NCBI GenBank assembly: GCA_000697055.1
Contig: JNDT01002282.1
Coordinates: 62,001-126,000, forward strand
Direction of reading: 5' to 3'
Source of the DNA: Saksenaea vasiformis B4078
Taxonomy: Eukaryota > Mucoromycota > Mucoromycetes > Mucorales > Saksenaeaceae
Length of the DNA: 64,000 nt
The notes beneath the pieces were generated by a model, which was given only the letters and a program-made list of their open reading frames with translations, did no database searches and was not told where the DNA came from. Both the position numbers and the translations under genes were made by a program. Below, one piece after another: positions 32,716 through 44,500 of the stretch. The first letter of the stretch is position 1, and each line of letters starts with the position of its first letter.

Positions 32716-35700
32716 TGCATGACGGATCACGAACCGACAACAGTACCGGTTGTCATATCGATCTGGTGCGACTTTACAACTGGTCCCGCTATAGAGTAGG
32801 ATTATTCTTTTCTCTATGCACAGCATATCATGCTGCACTTTCAAACTGAGACAACAGTCTCTCTTTTTTTTTTGCCAATGGAGTTGATAAAGACGCCATC
32901 AGCGTAGATTCATTTAGATAGATAGCATGTATGATAAGCAAAAGGCCAGATTCTAGATGAACCGTAGCTGACCTTGAAGTGGCGGCATATTCGCACTATC
33001 AAAATGCTATTTTCCGAAGATAGCTAAAGCTTCTCCCGAAAATATCTCTTCCTCTTGTTGAACTACGTGGCATTCCAGAGGACTATCAAGTAGTGTTCCC
33101 ACGGTTAAACAGACAGGTGAACAGCCACATCCAGGGACGGGAACTTCGACTGAAATGCGCTATAAAAAGATGAGAACATATTAAGTTCTTATCGGAGCTG
33201 GGTAAACTTTTTGGGACGTTATTTTAAAAATCAACAAAGGACCGACGTATCGCCGGATCTGATCCACGTCCTTTATCGGAAATTCTCCGTGGAAATTCGT
33301 TTTGGCGTTTTTTTTTTTTTTTTTTTGGTCAGACACCGTGCCTCCCGAAACAGAATACTACTACTACTACTGCCTACCTGAGCACGGATGTCAACTTTGA
33401 AGATCATCGTTACTCTTTCCCCTTTTCCTTGAAGCGTGTGCCAGTTATTTACAAAATGGAACACAGTCAAGGGTACCTTGCTTAATTATGCTAAAGAAGT
33501 CGCATGTCGCTATCTTTTCTACAGATATGGTCCATGGCGAGTGAACTTCAAAGTTGATTCTCTGAAACTAATGAAAGGCTTTTTCATCAATAATTACACT
33601 GACGTTGACATACAGTCATCGACGGAAAGCCGCTATAGCAATTTCTCTGTTCTTTGTAGCTATGGGCTTGCTTTTCTTTTTTTTTTTCTTCAGTTACGTC
33701 CCATGATAGTATTATTGAAGCGACAACGGTACGGCAGGTATTATGCTTCTTGGACGTGAATTTGGCAATTTCCACAAAGGATGTCTTGATGCTGTACTCC
33801 GTTTTGGAATAGAAAATGAACAAAAAAAAGATTATTATTGATGCACTACGTTTTTGGTTTACTATCAAGATTTCCTATCAAGCATTGGTGCACTCATGTC
33901 CTTTCTAAATCCTTAGAATGACTTTCTGCGTCTTTTGCACTTCCACCTATTCAAACGCTATATGCGGTCGATAAATCCAAAAAGAGTAAAAGGCGAAACC
34001 ATCCGCCTCTACCAACCGTTTACAGATTGTCTGTGGTCCCTATTTCCAGCTCAAACACCTTGTTGTACTTGGCTGATTGTAGTGTGTACGGAAGGAAACC
34101 AAGTATAGATAGAGCTTTATGAAGGTGACGAGTGAAAACGAGGTTTTTGGCGAGTGATACATGGCAGAATAAGGTTACAATGTTCATGTTTTATTCTTTA
34201 GAAGCTAAGATCATATTCTATGCAATAAGCCATCCTTGTTTCGCACAAAAGCTACAATATTCCCTCGAAAATCTTATCCTCAGTTGTTTCAACCTTTGTT
34301 GTGTCTCCTTCCGTAGGCTAAGACTGTATTGTCATATAGTGAATCTATCACTTGTTTTCGACTCCTAGTGACTTGGACCTTCATCAGAATCCTCTGGAGG
34401 CTCACACGATCAAGGAATCAAATGTATTCGTTGAGACGCCATCGCGACTTTTCGATGCCTGATTGCCCTCGAAGATAACAGCCAAGTGTAGATGACGTTT
34501 TGTCCTAGTGGCAAAGCGCACTTGGCTCCTAAAGTTAAAATAATCAGTAGATGTGTCTTAGTAGTTAAGAATAAGCAGCATAATTGTTGTAGATCATCGA
34601 GATTGTAAAAGCACTCTTAGCGATCAATGGTTAAGCGCACGTGGTATGCAGCAGGGACGTGGGATCAATAGCCCGATCTGCCGCTCTATTGCGATAGCCT
34701 ACATATCCTTTACAACATCTGGTCCTAATGCGCGCTGTTTACTGCCACCATTTAGTTCTGAACATGCGATCACGTACCAGGCGCGAGAAGGCTTTTGCTC
34801 GCCTACCAATTTGTTCAATTTGCGCATAGCCTGTCAAAGGCAATCACCTTGTAAGCGACGTCCATGTTACTGCAGTGAGGATGTCCAATGTTGGTATAAA
34901 ATTCCATCAAATGTGACAATTTTTTTTCGGAGAAGGTGTACGAACAATGTGCATTTACACACAGCGGTACCATTTCCCTCCCTTCTGCAGTGCGCTTCAG
35001 AACCGCACTGGCGTAAGCCGGTGACTGAAAACCAGCTCTTACCTGGTTCTGCGAGGTCAAACGCAGGTCGTTCGAATATTTAACGACGCCTCATTAGCGG
35101 GTAGTATTACCTCTGAGCATCATGCATGTACTGTTGCTATGAGATTTCTATTCCATAAAATAAGGTTTACATCCCTAGGACAATCAGGTTCATGCAGATA
35201 ATGACGTAACTTCGATCATTATCCAGAGCAACTTGGCTTTTTTCACGGAGACAAAAGCTGTTTAGCGTGTCTTTGTCTTTTGTGGCATGCTGCGGTCTGG
35301 AAGCTTTTGCACTCTTTACCTTTGTAAGGCAAGTGATACCTTTTTCCTCTGTCAAGTGTCATCGGCTAGCAGCACTTGACAGAACCGATTTTTGCCTTTT
35401 GAAAATGCGATGGAATGTTTGGTAAAGTATGTGAATACTGCCGAACAGTCAGTATAAGATTCCGGGCGAGCGATCAGTCGAATGCTTTGTTTTGCATGAC
35501 ACTTAATGGTTGATTGCTTGTGTCACTCACCGATCCTGTTTCGGCCGCTTTCTTGAGCCTGTCCATCCTAGGATTGATTGACAGAGTAAGAAAATTAGGA
35601 ATCAGCAGATAGTGAAGACCAATGTGTGATGCAGTTGCTATTTTGCCTCATGTCCGCTTATTTTTTCTTCACCGACAAGACACACTTGCAGGTCGCGACT

Positions 35701-36344
35701 TTCGCTCTTTGACCATCCGATTTCAGCCGCACAAACCCTCCCGATTCCTTCCTATCGAACAAAGAGTGTGTTCACTCTTCCGTTATCCTTCTATTATTGC
35801 TTTCTTCACTACAACAAAAAGAAGTTTCTTATTGACAATTATATCATACGTTTATGTGTGGTGTGTCCTATTACCAAACCGTTGGTAGCACGGTGTGACA
35901 AAGCTATCGTAGTATAGCATGATTGTTTGTTATACCCACTAGCTATCTCCTTTGTCCTTCCCCTTCCCAAGATTTTCCCATCATCCAAAAAAAAAAAAAC
36001 AAAACTCTCTCTCCCTCTCTTCATTTTTCTTTTGTCACCTTTCAAATTGTAAGACCGTCGGTAGTCTCCACGAAACTTACCGTCGGAGCGGAGTGACAAC
36101 CGTTTCACTGTTACTTCGGAACCGAGACCGCTGGCCAAATTGAATAATAAAGGACACAAACAAACAAGGTTTGGGATGTGTGTGCTGGCTGCTATTTTTT
36201 ATGAAGCGATGCTAGAGAGTATATGTACAATGAATGTGCGAACACATGAATAAGAGGGAAGAAATAAAGATCGGCTGCAAAGGAAATGAAAACTCCTTCT
36301 TCCTTCTTATTGATTTGACCGAGGTAAAAAAGCGAAAGCAGTTT
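31873..36344. other. Gene-poor 4.5 kb stretch
   Basis: No gene could be supported. Frames above 60 codons are short, overlapping and lack motifs; the longest, 34646-35083 (145 codons, plus), is opposed by another open frame and looks like chance. Features seen: a 28-base T run at 32689-32716, several 10-20 base A/T homopolymers, a TC tract near 32296-32318, and a GTCGTT/AACGAC hairpin near 35068-35088. It may contain old mobile-element debris below my detection, or non-coding RNA that sequence alone does not reveal. Confidence 0.45.
32689..32716. repeat. 28-base T homopolymer
   Basis: The longest single-base run in the window, in the gene-poor stretch. Its exact length is error-prone in sequencing. 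Confidence 0.85.
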
Positions 36345-36644
36345 TTATGCGGCAATGGCAAGTTCGCCAGGGTCGTACCAAGGATCATCCGGACTCCGTG
36401 GATTGGTAAGGTTTTGTAGTTGCCATAGCAGCAGCATCACGGTTGCTGATATGGTGGCAGCCACAAAAGCAGCGGCAGCCACACGTTGTAGAAATGCAGA
36501 CTGTCTACGAATACATCGACGAAAAGCAGAGGTTGAACGAGAGGATTCGGAGTGATAGGGAGAATTGGGGGGTATGGTGAGGTACAGTGATTCGTAAGAT
36601 GGAGGATCCTTGGGTATCAGTAATGAAGTGTGTGAATTGGCCAT
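36345..36644 (-). CDS. Small single-pass membrane protein with PPxY motif
   Basis: 99 residues from the ATG at 36644 (MANSHTSLLIPKDPPSYESL). The upstream continuation of the frame is a low-complexity Phe run and is not used. Features: an N-terminal PPSY motif (PPxY), which binds WW domains of Rsp5/NEDD4 ligases; a Ser-rich region; a basic patch (RRCIRRQ); then one membrane span (AAAAFVAATISATVMLLLW) and a short tail (SPDDPWYDPGELAIAA). Topology is probably cytosolic N-terminus with a C-terminal anchor, like known PY-bearing membrane adaptors of Rsp5 (Bsd2 and Tre families have the same logic, but I see no sequence relation). Intronless. Its function as a ligase adaptor is inference from motif and topology only. 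Confidence 0.65.
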   Translation of the reverse strand: MANSHTSLLIPKDPPSYESLYLTIPPNSPYHSESSRSTSAFRRCIRRQSAFLQRVAAAAFVAATISATVMLLLWQLQNLTNPRSPDDPWYDPGELAIAA

Positions 36645-36911
36645 GTCAAACGGGAGGGAAAAAAAAAAGAATAAGAAAAAGAAAAAGCACCAGACCAAAA
36701 GATTCAGAGAAGGAGGGGGAAAATTGGGGAATCTGGTTGGTCGATGCGCTGTGGTAGGATGGAGTTTGAAAATCCTCCACTGCAAAGGTGAAAAAAGTAA
36801 GAAATTCTTGATGCAAAATCCATTTGTTACTGGCCTAAAAAAAAAAAAAAAAAGAGGCGTGCGCAATACCATATAAATATCATCATTTTTGATTTCTTTT
36901 CTAGAGAAAGC

Positions 36912-38998
36912 ATGATGAAACCTTTCTTTTTATTCTTCTCCCTCAGTTACTGGGCATGCATTCAGGCAAAAGATCTTCTTTGCAGTGCCGACTACTTGGA
37001 ACCTTATCTATCTGGCAAGATAGTATATACTAATAAGTTGCAAGACATGATTAATGAAGCAAGTCGTCAAGGGTAAATTGTATACAATACAAACTCTCCC
37101 TGGCTAATTTTACAATGTTAGACAACCTGTAGTCTACTTGTCACCAGGTAAATCTTCTTCCTAACAGCAGGGCATTGTAGACTTAACTCGTTCCCAAGGC
37201 GAATTTATCCTGGAGGATTCCATTGTGCTAAGCCAAGGCGTCTCGCTTCAAGGCAATCGTGAGCAACCGACGTTGCTATCTGCTCGACAAGGCGCTAATG
37301 CCTCTACGATCACTGGTAAAAAAAAAAAAAAGAAAATAGAAAGAGTATGCTTAAACACTTACATTTGTCTAGTTCCTGCCTCCAATCGAGGATGGTCCAT
37401 CAAAGATATTGTTTTTGACAACGTTAATATCGAAATAGAACCACATACGAATGAGGAAGAAACAAGTATTCTTGGGAATTTGTTCCTTAATGGCGGACGT
37501 GGTTCGATCATGGCCTTGCACGGCAATCAAATATATATTGGTAGACCTGACTCCTACCTATCATTTCTTTCTTTGCTCACCTGCTTTTAGATGGAAATAT
37601 CTTCTTGCGCGATCATGGTCATGCAGGAACACAGATGATCCCTTCCTATAATACAACAAGTGAGTACACAGTGCCCAGATGATCAAACAGTAATATTCTA
37701 TTTAGACACTGGTGTGCTATTCCAGACACAGAACAACAGTGTGATTTCCAACAACATTTTTGGGTAATTCCGTACAAATATTCTGGCCGTTCTAACCCTG
37801 CTCACTCACTATCAACATGGAATCATAGAATGGATTTACGAAATATGCATTTGCTTATGCCCCATGTGGCACCGCAATTGCAGCGCACGTTGAATATTCT
37901 GGACTATGTCCGCAGTTGTCTGGGAAAGCCTCTCGATGATCAACAAGGTTACTTGGCATCGGCAATCCAATTATATTCAACAAATGGCATTACTATAAAA
38001 CAGAATATCTTGGTAAGGTTCCAGAAAAAAGGAGAGTGCCTTGTTTGTAACATGCTTCATACATAAGAATGCCACGTTCCCAGATACCGCCCGCATTGCA
38101 CAAGATCACGGTATTAGCATCGTGGGCTCTAACACCACCTACATCTATCAAAATTTCATTGCTGGTTGGGAATTGGCCGATTTCGGTGGTGCCATGCGAT
38201 TTACCTCGGCGGTAAAAAAGAAAAAAAAATTGTCTCCAGATTCACAAATAACACATTTTAACATGTTGAGCTTCTTCTGTAGGTGGATGGCTATGTGCTC
38301 TCCAACTATTTGGCAAATACGGCGGTTATGATGTATGTGGCCGTACACGCTGACTTCATGCAAGTCAGTAACATGATTGTCGCCAACAACTTTTTGTACC
38401 GCTTCCTGGGACATCAATTCGATCCCCCACCGCCTTTGGACGGCTGGCTTTATGAAGGCATTACGTTCTTCGACTTCTACACAGCCCGCCTCAATTACAC
38501 TATCCGGCCACCCATTTGGAACAGCAGTGTACCAATCTCACCGTGGGGTTGGCAGATCACTGTGAGTGACAATAAATTTGGCGCACCTACAGACATCGAC
38601 CCGAACGTGATCAGTCTTGGCAACCTGGATCCATCGCAAGCTCTCGTGGACAAGAAGAACTGTTTCGTAACGAGTTCTGTTGTACCAGGTTCACCAGAAC
38701 GCAGTGTTGTACCCATACTTTGGCGTCAGCAGTACGAAACAGACAAATCTACTGGGCATGGTGGAAAGGTCCCAAAGGTACGTAGAGTATTTGGTAACGT
38801 TGCCTTTTTCTCAATTTTTTTTCTTTTTGTTGTTCCTTTTGCCCCTTGTAGCAAATGGATTTCTATACACAACGTGATCTAGTCGAGCGTGTACCTGCAC
38901 ATCTTCGAGGGCTTCCTATTCCTCCATACTGGAAAGCCTTTGCGCTTCGCAACAATACAATTCCCATGATGGATCCAAACGTCCCTTGTATCGTCTGA
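36912..38998 (+). CDS. Secreted right-handed beta-helix protein
   Basis: A ten-exon model (36912-37072, 37122-37147, 37181-37315, 37373-37540, 37591-37659, 37706-37763, 37829-38012, 38068-38211, 38283-38777, 38852-38998) gives 528 residues. A signal peptide is evident (MMKPFFLFFSLSYWACIQA). It continues with LQDMINEASRQGQPVVYLSP and LEDSIVLSQGVSLQGN, the usual entry into pectate-lyase-like beta-helices. Many short beta-helix coils follow (DIVFDNVNIEI, NSVISNNIFG, NGITIKQNI, TYIYQNFIAGW, VDGYVLSNYLANT, QVSNMIVANNF). Several N-glycosylation sequons are present. Such folds are typical of carbohydrate-active or wall-associated enzymes, but I cannot assign a glycosidase or lyase family or catalytic residues. 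The exon 2/3 junction requires a 33-base intron. The tail after the last intron (QMDFYTQRDLVERVPAHLRG) closes with CIV. Confidence 0.75.
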
Positions 38999-39375
38999 AG
39001 ACTCACTCATACGATGAGCTATCTATATAATAATTTATTAAAGTTATCAAGTTTAAGTTTTTTTTTTCACTGTTATATTTGAGAAGAAAAAAAAGAAGAA
39101 GAAGAAGGAAGAAAAAAACTGTACTTCTATCATTCACTCTGCCTCTTTTCATAACTCTCTTTCTTCCTGTATCAACGCGAAGCAACCGTCGTAATTGCCC
39201 GCCACAACGGTAAATTTGAAACGCCGATCGGAAGAGGTAGGAAAATGATGTTGCAGATGAGTCAAAAATAGCCATGGATGACACAGGGATTTCAGTGATG
39301 AGAACCGGAATGATGAGTCAAACAAAATTCTACAAAGATATTTAAGGACAAGACACGCAAGTGGACAGACGATCA

Positions 39376-39843
39376 ATGTGCATGATGGCTTTTAGACGAC
39401 GATTACTCAACGACACCTGGAGAACCTTCCATTTTCCCTTTGCTACTCTAGAAGATGCCGCTACGAGAGCTATGGCCTGTAGGAGATCTGCCTTTGGCCA
39501 TCGCTATCCTCTTACAGACATTGTGGAAACGCCCACAACCTACGAAATTCGTGCTGAACTCCCTGGGGTGAAGAAGCATGATATTGAGGTGGAGCTGGCT
39601 GATGGCAAGACTCTTCTTCTGCAAAACAAACCCCAAAAAACTGCTGAAGCTACATCCAACGCAGGTTCCAGAGATACCGAGTGGTGGACAAATGAGCGGA
39701 TCCTGGGCGTCTTTTCACGAAAGATTAACTTCCCAACGGAAGTCAGTGGTGACGCTATCAAAGCTGTGTACGAAGACGGTGTCCTGAACGTTACTGTTCC
39801 CAAGGCAAAGAGTGCGCAAAGTAAGCGCATTACCGTTGAATAG
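39376..39843 (+). CDS. Small heat-shock protein, Hsp20/alpha-crystallin family
   Basis: Intronless, 155 residues from the ATG at 39376 (MCMMAFRRRLLNDTWRTFHF). ATP-independent chaperone that holds unfolded proteins. The alpha-crystallin domain spans about residues 46-155: PLTDIVETPTTYEIRAELPG, KKHDIEVELADGKTLLL, RILGVFSRKINFPTEV, and the hallmark DGVLNVTVPKA near the end, followed by SKRITVE. A gap-like insert (QKTAEATSNAGSRDTEWW) is common in fungal Hsp20s. A TATA-like ATATTTAAG lies about 35 bases upstream; I did not find a convincing run of heat-shock elements (nGAAn arrays). Confidence 0.95.
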   Translation: MCMMAFRRRLLNDTWRTFHFPFATLEDAATRAMACRRSAFGHRYPLTDIVETPTTYEIRAELPGVKKHDIEVELADGKTLLLQNKPQKTAEATSNAGSRDTEWWTNERILGVFSRKINFPTEVSGDAIKAVYEDGVLNVTVPKAKSAQSKRITVE

Positions 39844-40758
39844 CATTGTCCTAGTCATCCCCTGTAACTTTCCCTCCCCTAACCCACTATTGGGTACTCC
39901 GTACATCATTTTTAAGAACCAATTTGGAACTACCGTGTGATAAACATACACCTCTGTTCCGTTTACAGTTTCATTATATGTCTCTTGTCTAGCTACTGTT
40001 TATTGAACCAAATTTTACGCTAATCCATATAAATTTTGCGTCCATGAGGAACCGCTTTTACGCTAAAAAAAAAAAGAACCAAGTATGCGTTCGTTAATAC
40101 ATAAGTTGGTAGCAAATTCATACACCACTTAGATCAACGCGGTCTCTCGGTGGACGCGAACTTCATATAGACAGCATAACAGTTTGTTCAGGGTTAGTCG
40201 ATAGAACGAGTACTTGGATGCTATTTTACTTCCCCCGAAGGTACTCCCACGCATTCGCGGGTGCCACACCCCCGCACCATTTCGGCGGGGGTGGGAGAAG
40301 AGGTTTATGGCTTCCGTGGAGCGACCAATGGCATGCTTTTACGACCAACGGGTCTAAGCAATCGATCAAAAATCATAAGTTTCTGTGTGTATAGTCAACC
40401 CCAGCACGTACCGGGGATGTTTCATGTGGGAAACGGAGCCAAAGAGAAAAAAAAAATTTTTTTTTCATGCGTCCCTTTAAATACTCTCACTTTACGCGTT
40501 CCTGTTGATGCGTTGGGGAATCTATTACAATGGACCAGCGCAATACAACCTTTGATTTAGAAATTAAGGGTACCCAAGACTCTGCGCAGAGATCTACTGC
40601 TCATCACCGCAAGATTGATTTGGTACCAACGCGAAGTAGTATTTAGATCACTAAAATATGTATTCAAAGTCCCGTAATTTTTCTTTAACAAAACGGATGT
40701 CGTTTTTTTTTTCTCTCTTTTTCCCTGTCATTGGAACATGTGATAATACAGCTGTGCA
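39844..40758. other. Intergenic between Hsp20 and muniscin 3' ends
   Basis: No gene supported. It contains a GC-rich imperfect hairpin at about 40262-40293 (CCACACCCCCGC facing GCGGGGGTGGG) and A/T runs near 40448-40465. A 99-codon frame at 40261-40560 spans this hairpin but has no recognisable motif. Confidence 0.45.
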
Positions 40759-43700
40759 TTACGACTTGATGGTACCGATAAAGGATAGGTTTCCTGATTT
40801 TACAAGTGCCTGCACCTGTTTCACTTCCAGAGTAGAACCAAATGCAGGAACCGCCTCGACACGGATGTTACTTGCAAGGGTATCTCTGCAGAAATACTTC
40901 AGCATTACTACGTGTGGTGACCCCTGCTTCTTCGTGTTGAATTTTGCGAGTAGTCGTGGTGGTTTTTGTTCGTTCTGGGAAACCTGCTGCTGTTCGAGCA
41001 GCGTGTCGGTTGTCCATGTCAAATGACACTTATTAGCATCCCAAATTGCTTGTGGCGTACTCTGGACACTGTCAACTGGTACTTGATCGAATTTGGCGCA
41101 AACAATTACTTGTCCTTTTCGCGTATCGAAAGAAGGGTTGGCATGGTACTTGATCATTAGAAGCGAGTGTTCATCCAAACATTTCCAGGTTGGAGAAAGC
41201 TGAACTGGTAAGATACTTTTGGCGTAATTATTGTCCAGAGAAACTCGGTAGCTGAAGCATGGCAACGGTGTTCCGCGATTGCTTTCAAATAGGCCAGCCT
41301 TCAATGTATACACGTCTGTCTGGCCATGCAACGGTTCCACGTAGGCTGAATTCGGTGTGATCATGTCAAATTTCTCGATACCGCCAAGTCGGATAAGCAG
41401 CGGTGTATCTGTTGGTACAGGTCCGTTGTATACTAGTCTGATCTCGCCTGAAATCGAAAATTGTGCCTCTGATGTCGGCGTGGTCACCATATCAACGGTT
41501 TCTTTGACGGTCGCGTAAACTTGAGCTTGCGACGATTCGGCAATAGGTTGGAGTGGCCATGCTGATTCATGTGTTAAGGATGGACTATGTGAACTCAGAG
41601 AAGACATGGTGTTCAGGCTCGTTGGCGTCGAAATCTCGAAGGAACTCTGACGGAATGGGTTTGTTGAAGCGATATCACTCGTGGATCCAAATGACATGGT
41701 CGACCCTGTACGCACAATGTCTTCGTTGTTAGTGCCCATACTTGATCTTCCACCCGATGTGAGCGTGTCCAACGTGGCAGAACGTATATTCCTGAAAGAT
41801 ATTGATCAGCACACCAATAAAAAAGACATATGCTCTCCAACTCACTCTCTTCTTCCTCGAGGTCGCCTTGAAACCGTTGGAGAATTCTAGAAATTCGTTT
41901 AGCATTGAACATCGTGTCTATACACACTGACTTCTCGTAATAAGGAAGCCATTCTGGTTAACGTGGCCTTTGCCTCCTGGTTATCCTCTTCACTCTGAAT
42001 CGCTTTGGCTTTGATGTCAAACTTTAAGCGCTGGGAACTATAGGAAGCTGGTGAGCACTCACGCATACGGACGGACGAACGATAATGGATACCGACCTGT
42101 AAGGGTCAAATTCCTCGGGTTCTTCAGTAAATTGTTCCATCGCATTTGTAATCATCGTTTGATCCGGCGGGGGAACAGAATAACCTTCAGCGTCTACCGT
42201 AAACGCCGTCTAACAGGAGCAGTTACTTAGCTTTTTGCTTCGCGAGATTTGCTATTTACCGTGGCAGTAGGTGTAGACGTTCTTTCGGCGTCATGGTCAG
42301 GCTCTTTTGGTGAATGGTTACTGGGTGTGGCCGAATCAGCAGAGGGTATTGGTTCAGACGGTACGGTTGACGTTTCAGGTGTCTGGTTCGTAATTGAAAG
42401 CTCATTATTACTTTGATTTTCATGTATCGGTGATTGATTATCTGGCTCTTCATGGATTTGAAGGAAAGACAATCTAATCGATGGATGGGTTAGCATTACC
42501 TTTGCATAAATAACAACGGGTATTTACTCTGTTCGTCTTTTGGACGTATCAATTTTTGGTTTTCTGCGTAAAAGTGATTTAACTGAATAAAGGAAGTCAA
42601 TTAATACACTTGGACAACAGCAATGGGTTCCAGTTGCTTACCTCTCCCGCTCGTTGATCGAAGCGAGCTTGACGTCTCGTTCAATGCGCCATTGCGATAG
42701 AGTGTACGTCGTTCAGGTGCCAATGGCGTACACTTGGCCAAGCCTTTTCCTCGGTGTTCACAGAAGGTGTTGATTTCACGTTTCGTGTCAAAAGCAGTGG
42801 CAGCAGACATGGTAGAATTTGCAATCTATAGCATACTTAAATGCTGATTTTCTTTTACAGATGAATATCCCTTACTTCCATGCATTTCATCATCTGATCT
42901 ATCTGGATTTGTCCAAATTTCTCCACAAGTGACTTTAGTCTTTCCCAGCGAGCTTCATCGACCGCCTGGTAGCTCTACAATGATCTGCGCGTTTATACCT
43001 CAATAACCCCTGCCTCTGATTTTGCTTACCTCCAACAATACTGGACCCGTTTTGCACCATGCTTCTGTGGGATCTTCTGCAGGATGCTTTGCTGCACCGA
43101 CCCGTTTGAAAACAGAACCCCTATCTCCCTACACAAAGATTTATTTGTATTCTGTTCCCTTCCCCTTGACATGTCATTTGTTTACCTTTTTCGCAATATC
43201 GTACTCCTTGGCTATACGCTGAAAAGTCGGCTCTGACTAAATGGTACCAGAAACAGTTAAGGAGTGTGTCATGTGAGGTGGAACAAATACTCACGTCTTT
43301 AATTTTATCGTACTCTGGGGAAGCCACCGCCTTGAGAGGTTTTACTACCTCTTCGGTAATTTTGAATGCTAGAACTGCATGCGCTGTCGAGATTTCTGTA
43401 AATTCATTGTACAATAGGTCCCAAATCGGAGTAAATTGGCTGTGCAGGACCAAAAGGAGGTTACACGAGTGAACAATGGCTCATCTTTCGTTCTTCACCT
43501 TATTTACCCCAAATTGGTTTTGTCCAGCACAAACAATTTTTTGGACGCCTTGACTAGACTTTTTGCGTACTGTTCTTCTATCAAAGCTCTATACGTTTCG
43601 GGTTTCAAGAAGTGATATTTCCAACGTTAGCGGCGAATTCCATGCAGAAAAAAATAAAAGAGTAAAACGTACCTTTCCCGAAAATACTGCGACAATTCTT

Positions 43701-43879
43701 CATCAAGCAGTTTAATTTGCTTTAATCGATTTTGCACGATATCGAGTCCTACTCTGGGGCGTTTTGTCTACCATGGCAGTTCGGAAACGAAATTAGGTGC
43801 TGCTGGTGAAATCGAGGATGGTGTTTTAACATACCAAGAATGACTGGACATAAGGTGCCTGTGCGTTCTCAGTGCTCAT
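40759..43879 (-). CDS. SYP1: Muniscin FCHo/Syp1-type endocytic adaptor
   Basis: Early clathrin-endocytosis factor that bends membrane and binds cargo. Fourteen exons: 43835-43879, 43673-43767, 43508-43587, 43295-43439, 43186-43236, 43030-43128, 42876-42974, 42642-42825, 42528-42582, 42260-42473, 42097-42209, 41932-42037, 41846-41886, 40759-41791; about 786 residues. The N-terminal F-BAR domain shows MSTENAQAPYVQSFLTKRPR, DIVQNRLKQIKLLDEELSQY, ALIEEQYAK and LVKASKKLF, WDLLYNEFTEISTAHAVLAF, FQRIAKEYDIAKK. A Ser/Thr/Pro-rich linker leads to the C-terminal mu-homology domain (FSISGEIRLVYNGPVPTDTP, LSPTWKCLDEHSLLMIKYHA, SPHVVMLKYF). Exon 3 carries an apparent one-base deficit in an A run (see findings). 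All introns are GT-AG and phases otherwise close exactly. Confidence 0.88.
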
Positions 43880-44500
43880 GAGGCAAATAAATTTGAAGAT
43901 AGTGTTTTTCTCGAACAAGGTAAAGGGAGAAGAAGAACGGAAAAACCTGAGACCAGGAGTGGTAGCACGTCACGTTCAAAAAGATCGGCATGGTTTCAGT
44001 TGCTTCGTATGGCAATCAATTTGGTCTCCGCATTTAAGCGGCGACAGAGTAGCTAACCAAGGCCCAATAACAACCTTCAGGAAGGGCCGGATTTATCCAG
44101 TCCACCAACTTGCAATGACACAAAACCCTTATACGCCAAAACAGTTGTATGATATTTGAAAGTGATATAGTATTTTCACATGATTTGGTGTTTAATAAGA
44201 CAACTTGACAACACCTGAAAGAGAGCAACCATGGCCAAAGCTACACTAGGAATTTTCCTCCGAGTTTATTGGACTCTGAATAAGCTTTGCGTCTACGAAG
44301 TACCAAAGTTGTACTATAGAAAATTCACTTCATGCTCACGCCAAACAATTATAAATAGTATAGATGCCTTTATTTATCCCCTCCCTTAGAGAAGGCATTT
44401 CCGCAAGCCTGGTTAGGGAAATTGCGTTTTCCTGGTTGGAGTTTTTTATACATGTCATTCAAATGCTTTTTTTTTAAGTCTGTATTTAGTCCTTTCCGTC
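43880..44500. other. Intergenic upstream of muniscin
   Basis: About 620 bases between two minus-strand genes. A 95-codon plus-strand frame (43872-44159) overlaps the muniscin start and is not supported. No repeat or RNA gene seen. Confidence 0.5.

Noticed and set aside
34493..34690. tRNA-like phrases (AAGCGCAC followed by GGGATCAATAGCC)
   Set aside because: I could not form a cloverleaf with a proper acceptor stem and T-arm consensus GGTTCGA; not called.
34646..35083. A 145-codon plus-strand frame in the gene-poor region
   Set aside because: Opposed by an 81-codon frame on the minus strand, no motif, no promoter or splice support, cysteine/arginine composition typical of chance frames.
39200..39375. 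Heat-shock elements upstream of Hsp20
   Set aside because: Only isolated GAA/TTC triplets are present; no array of three alternating nGAAn units could be identified.
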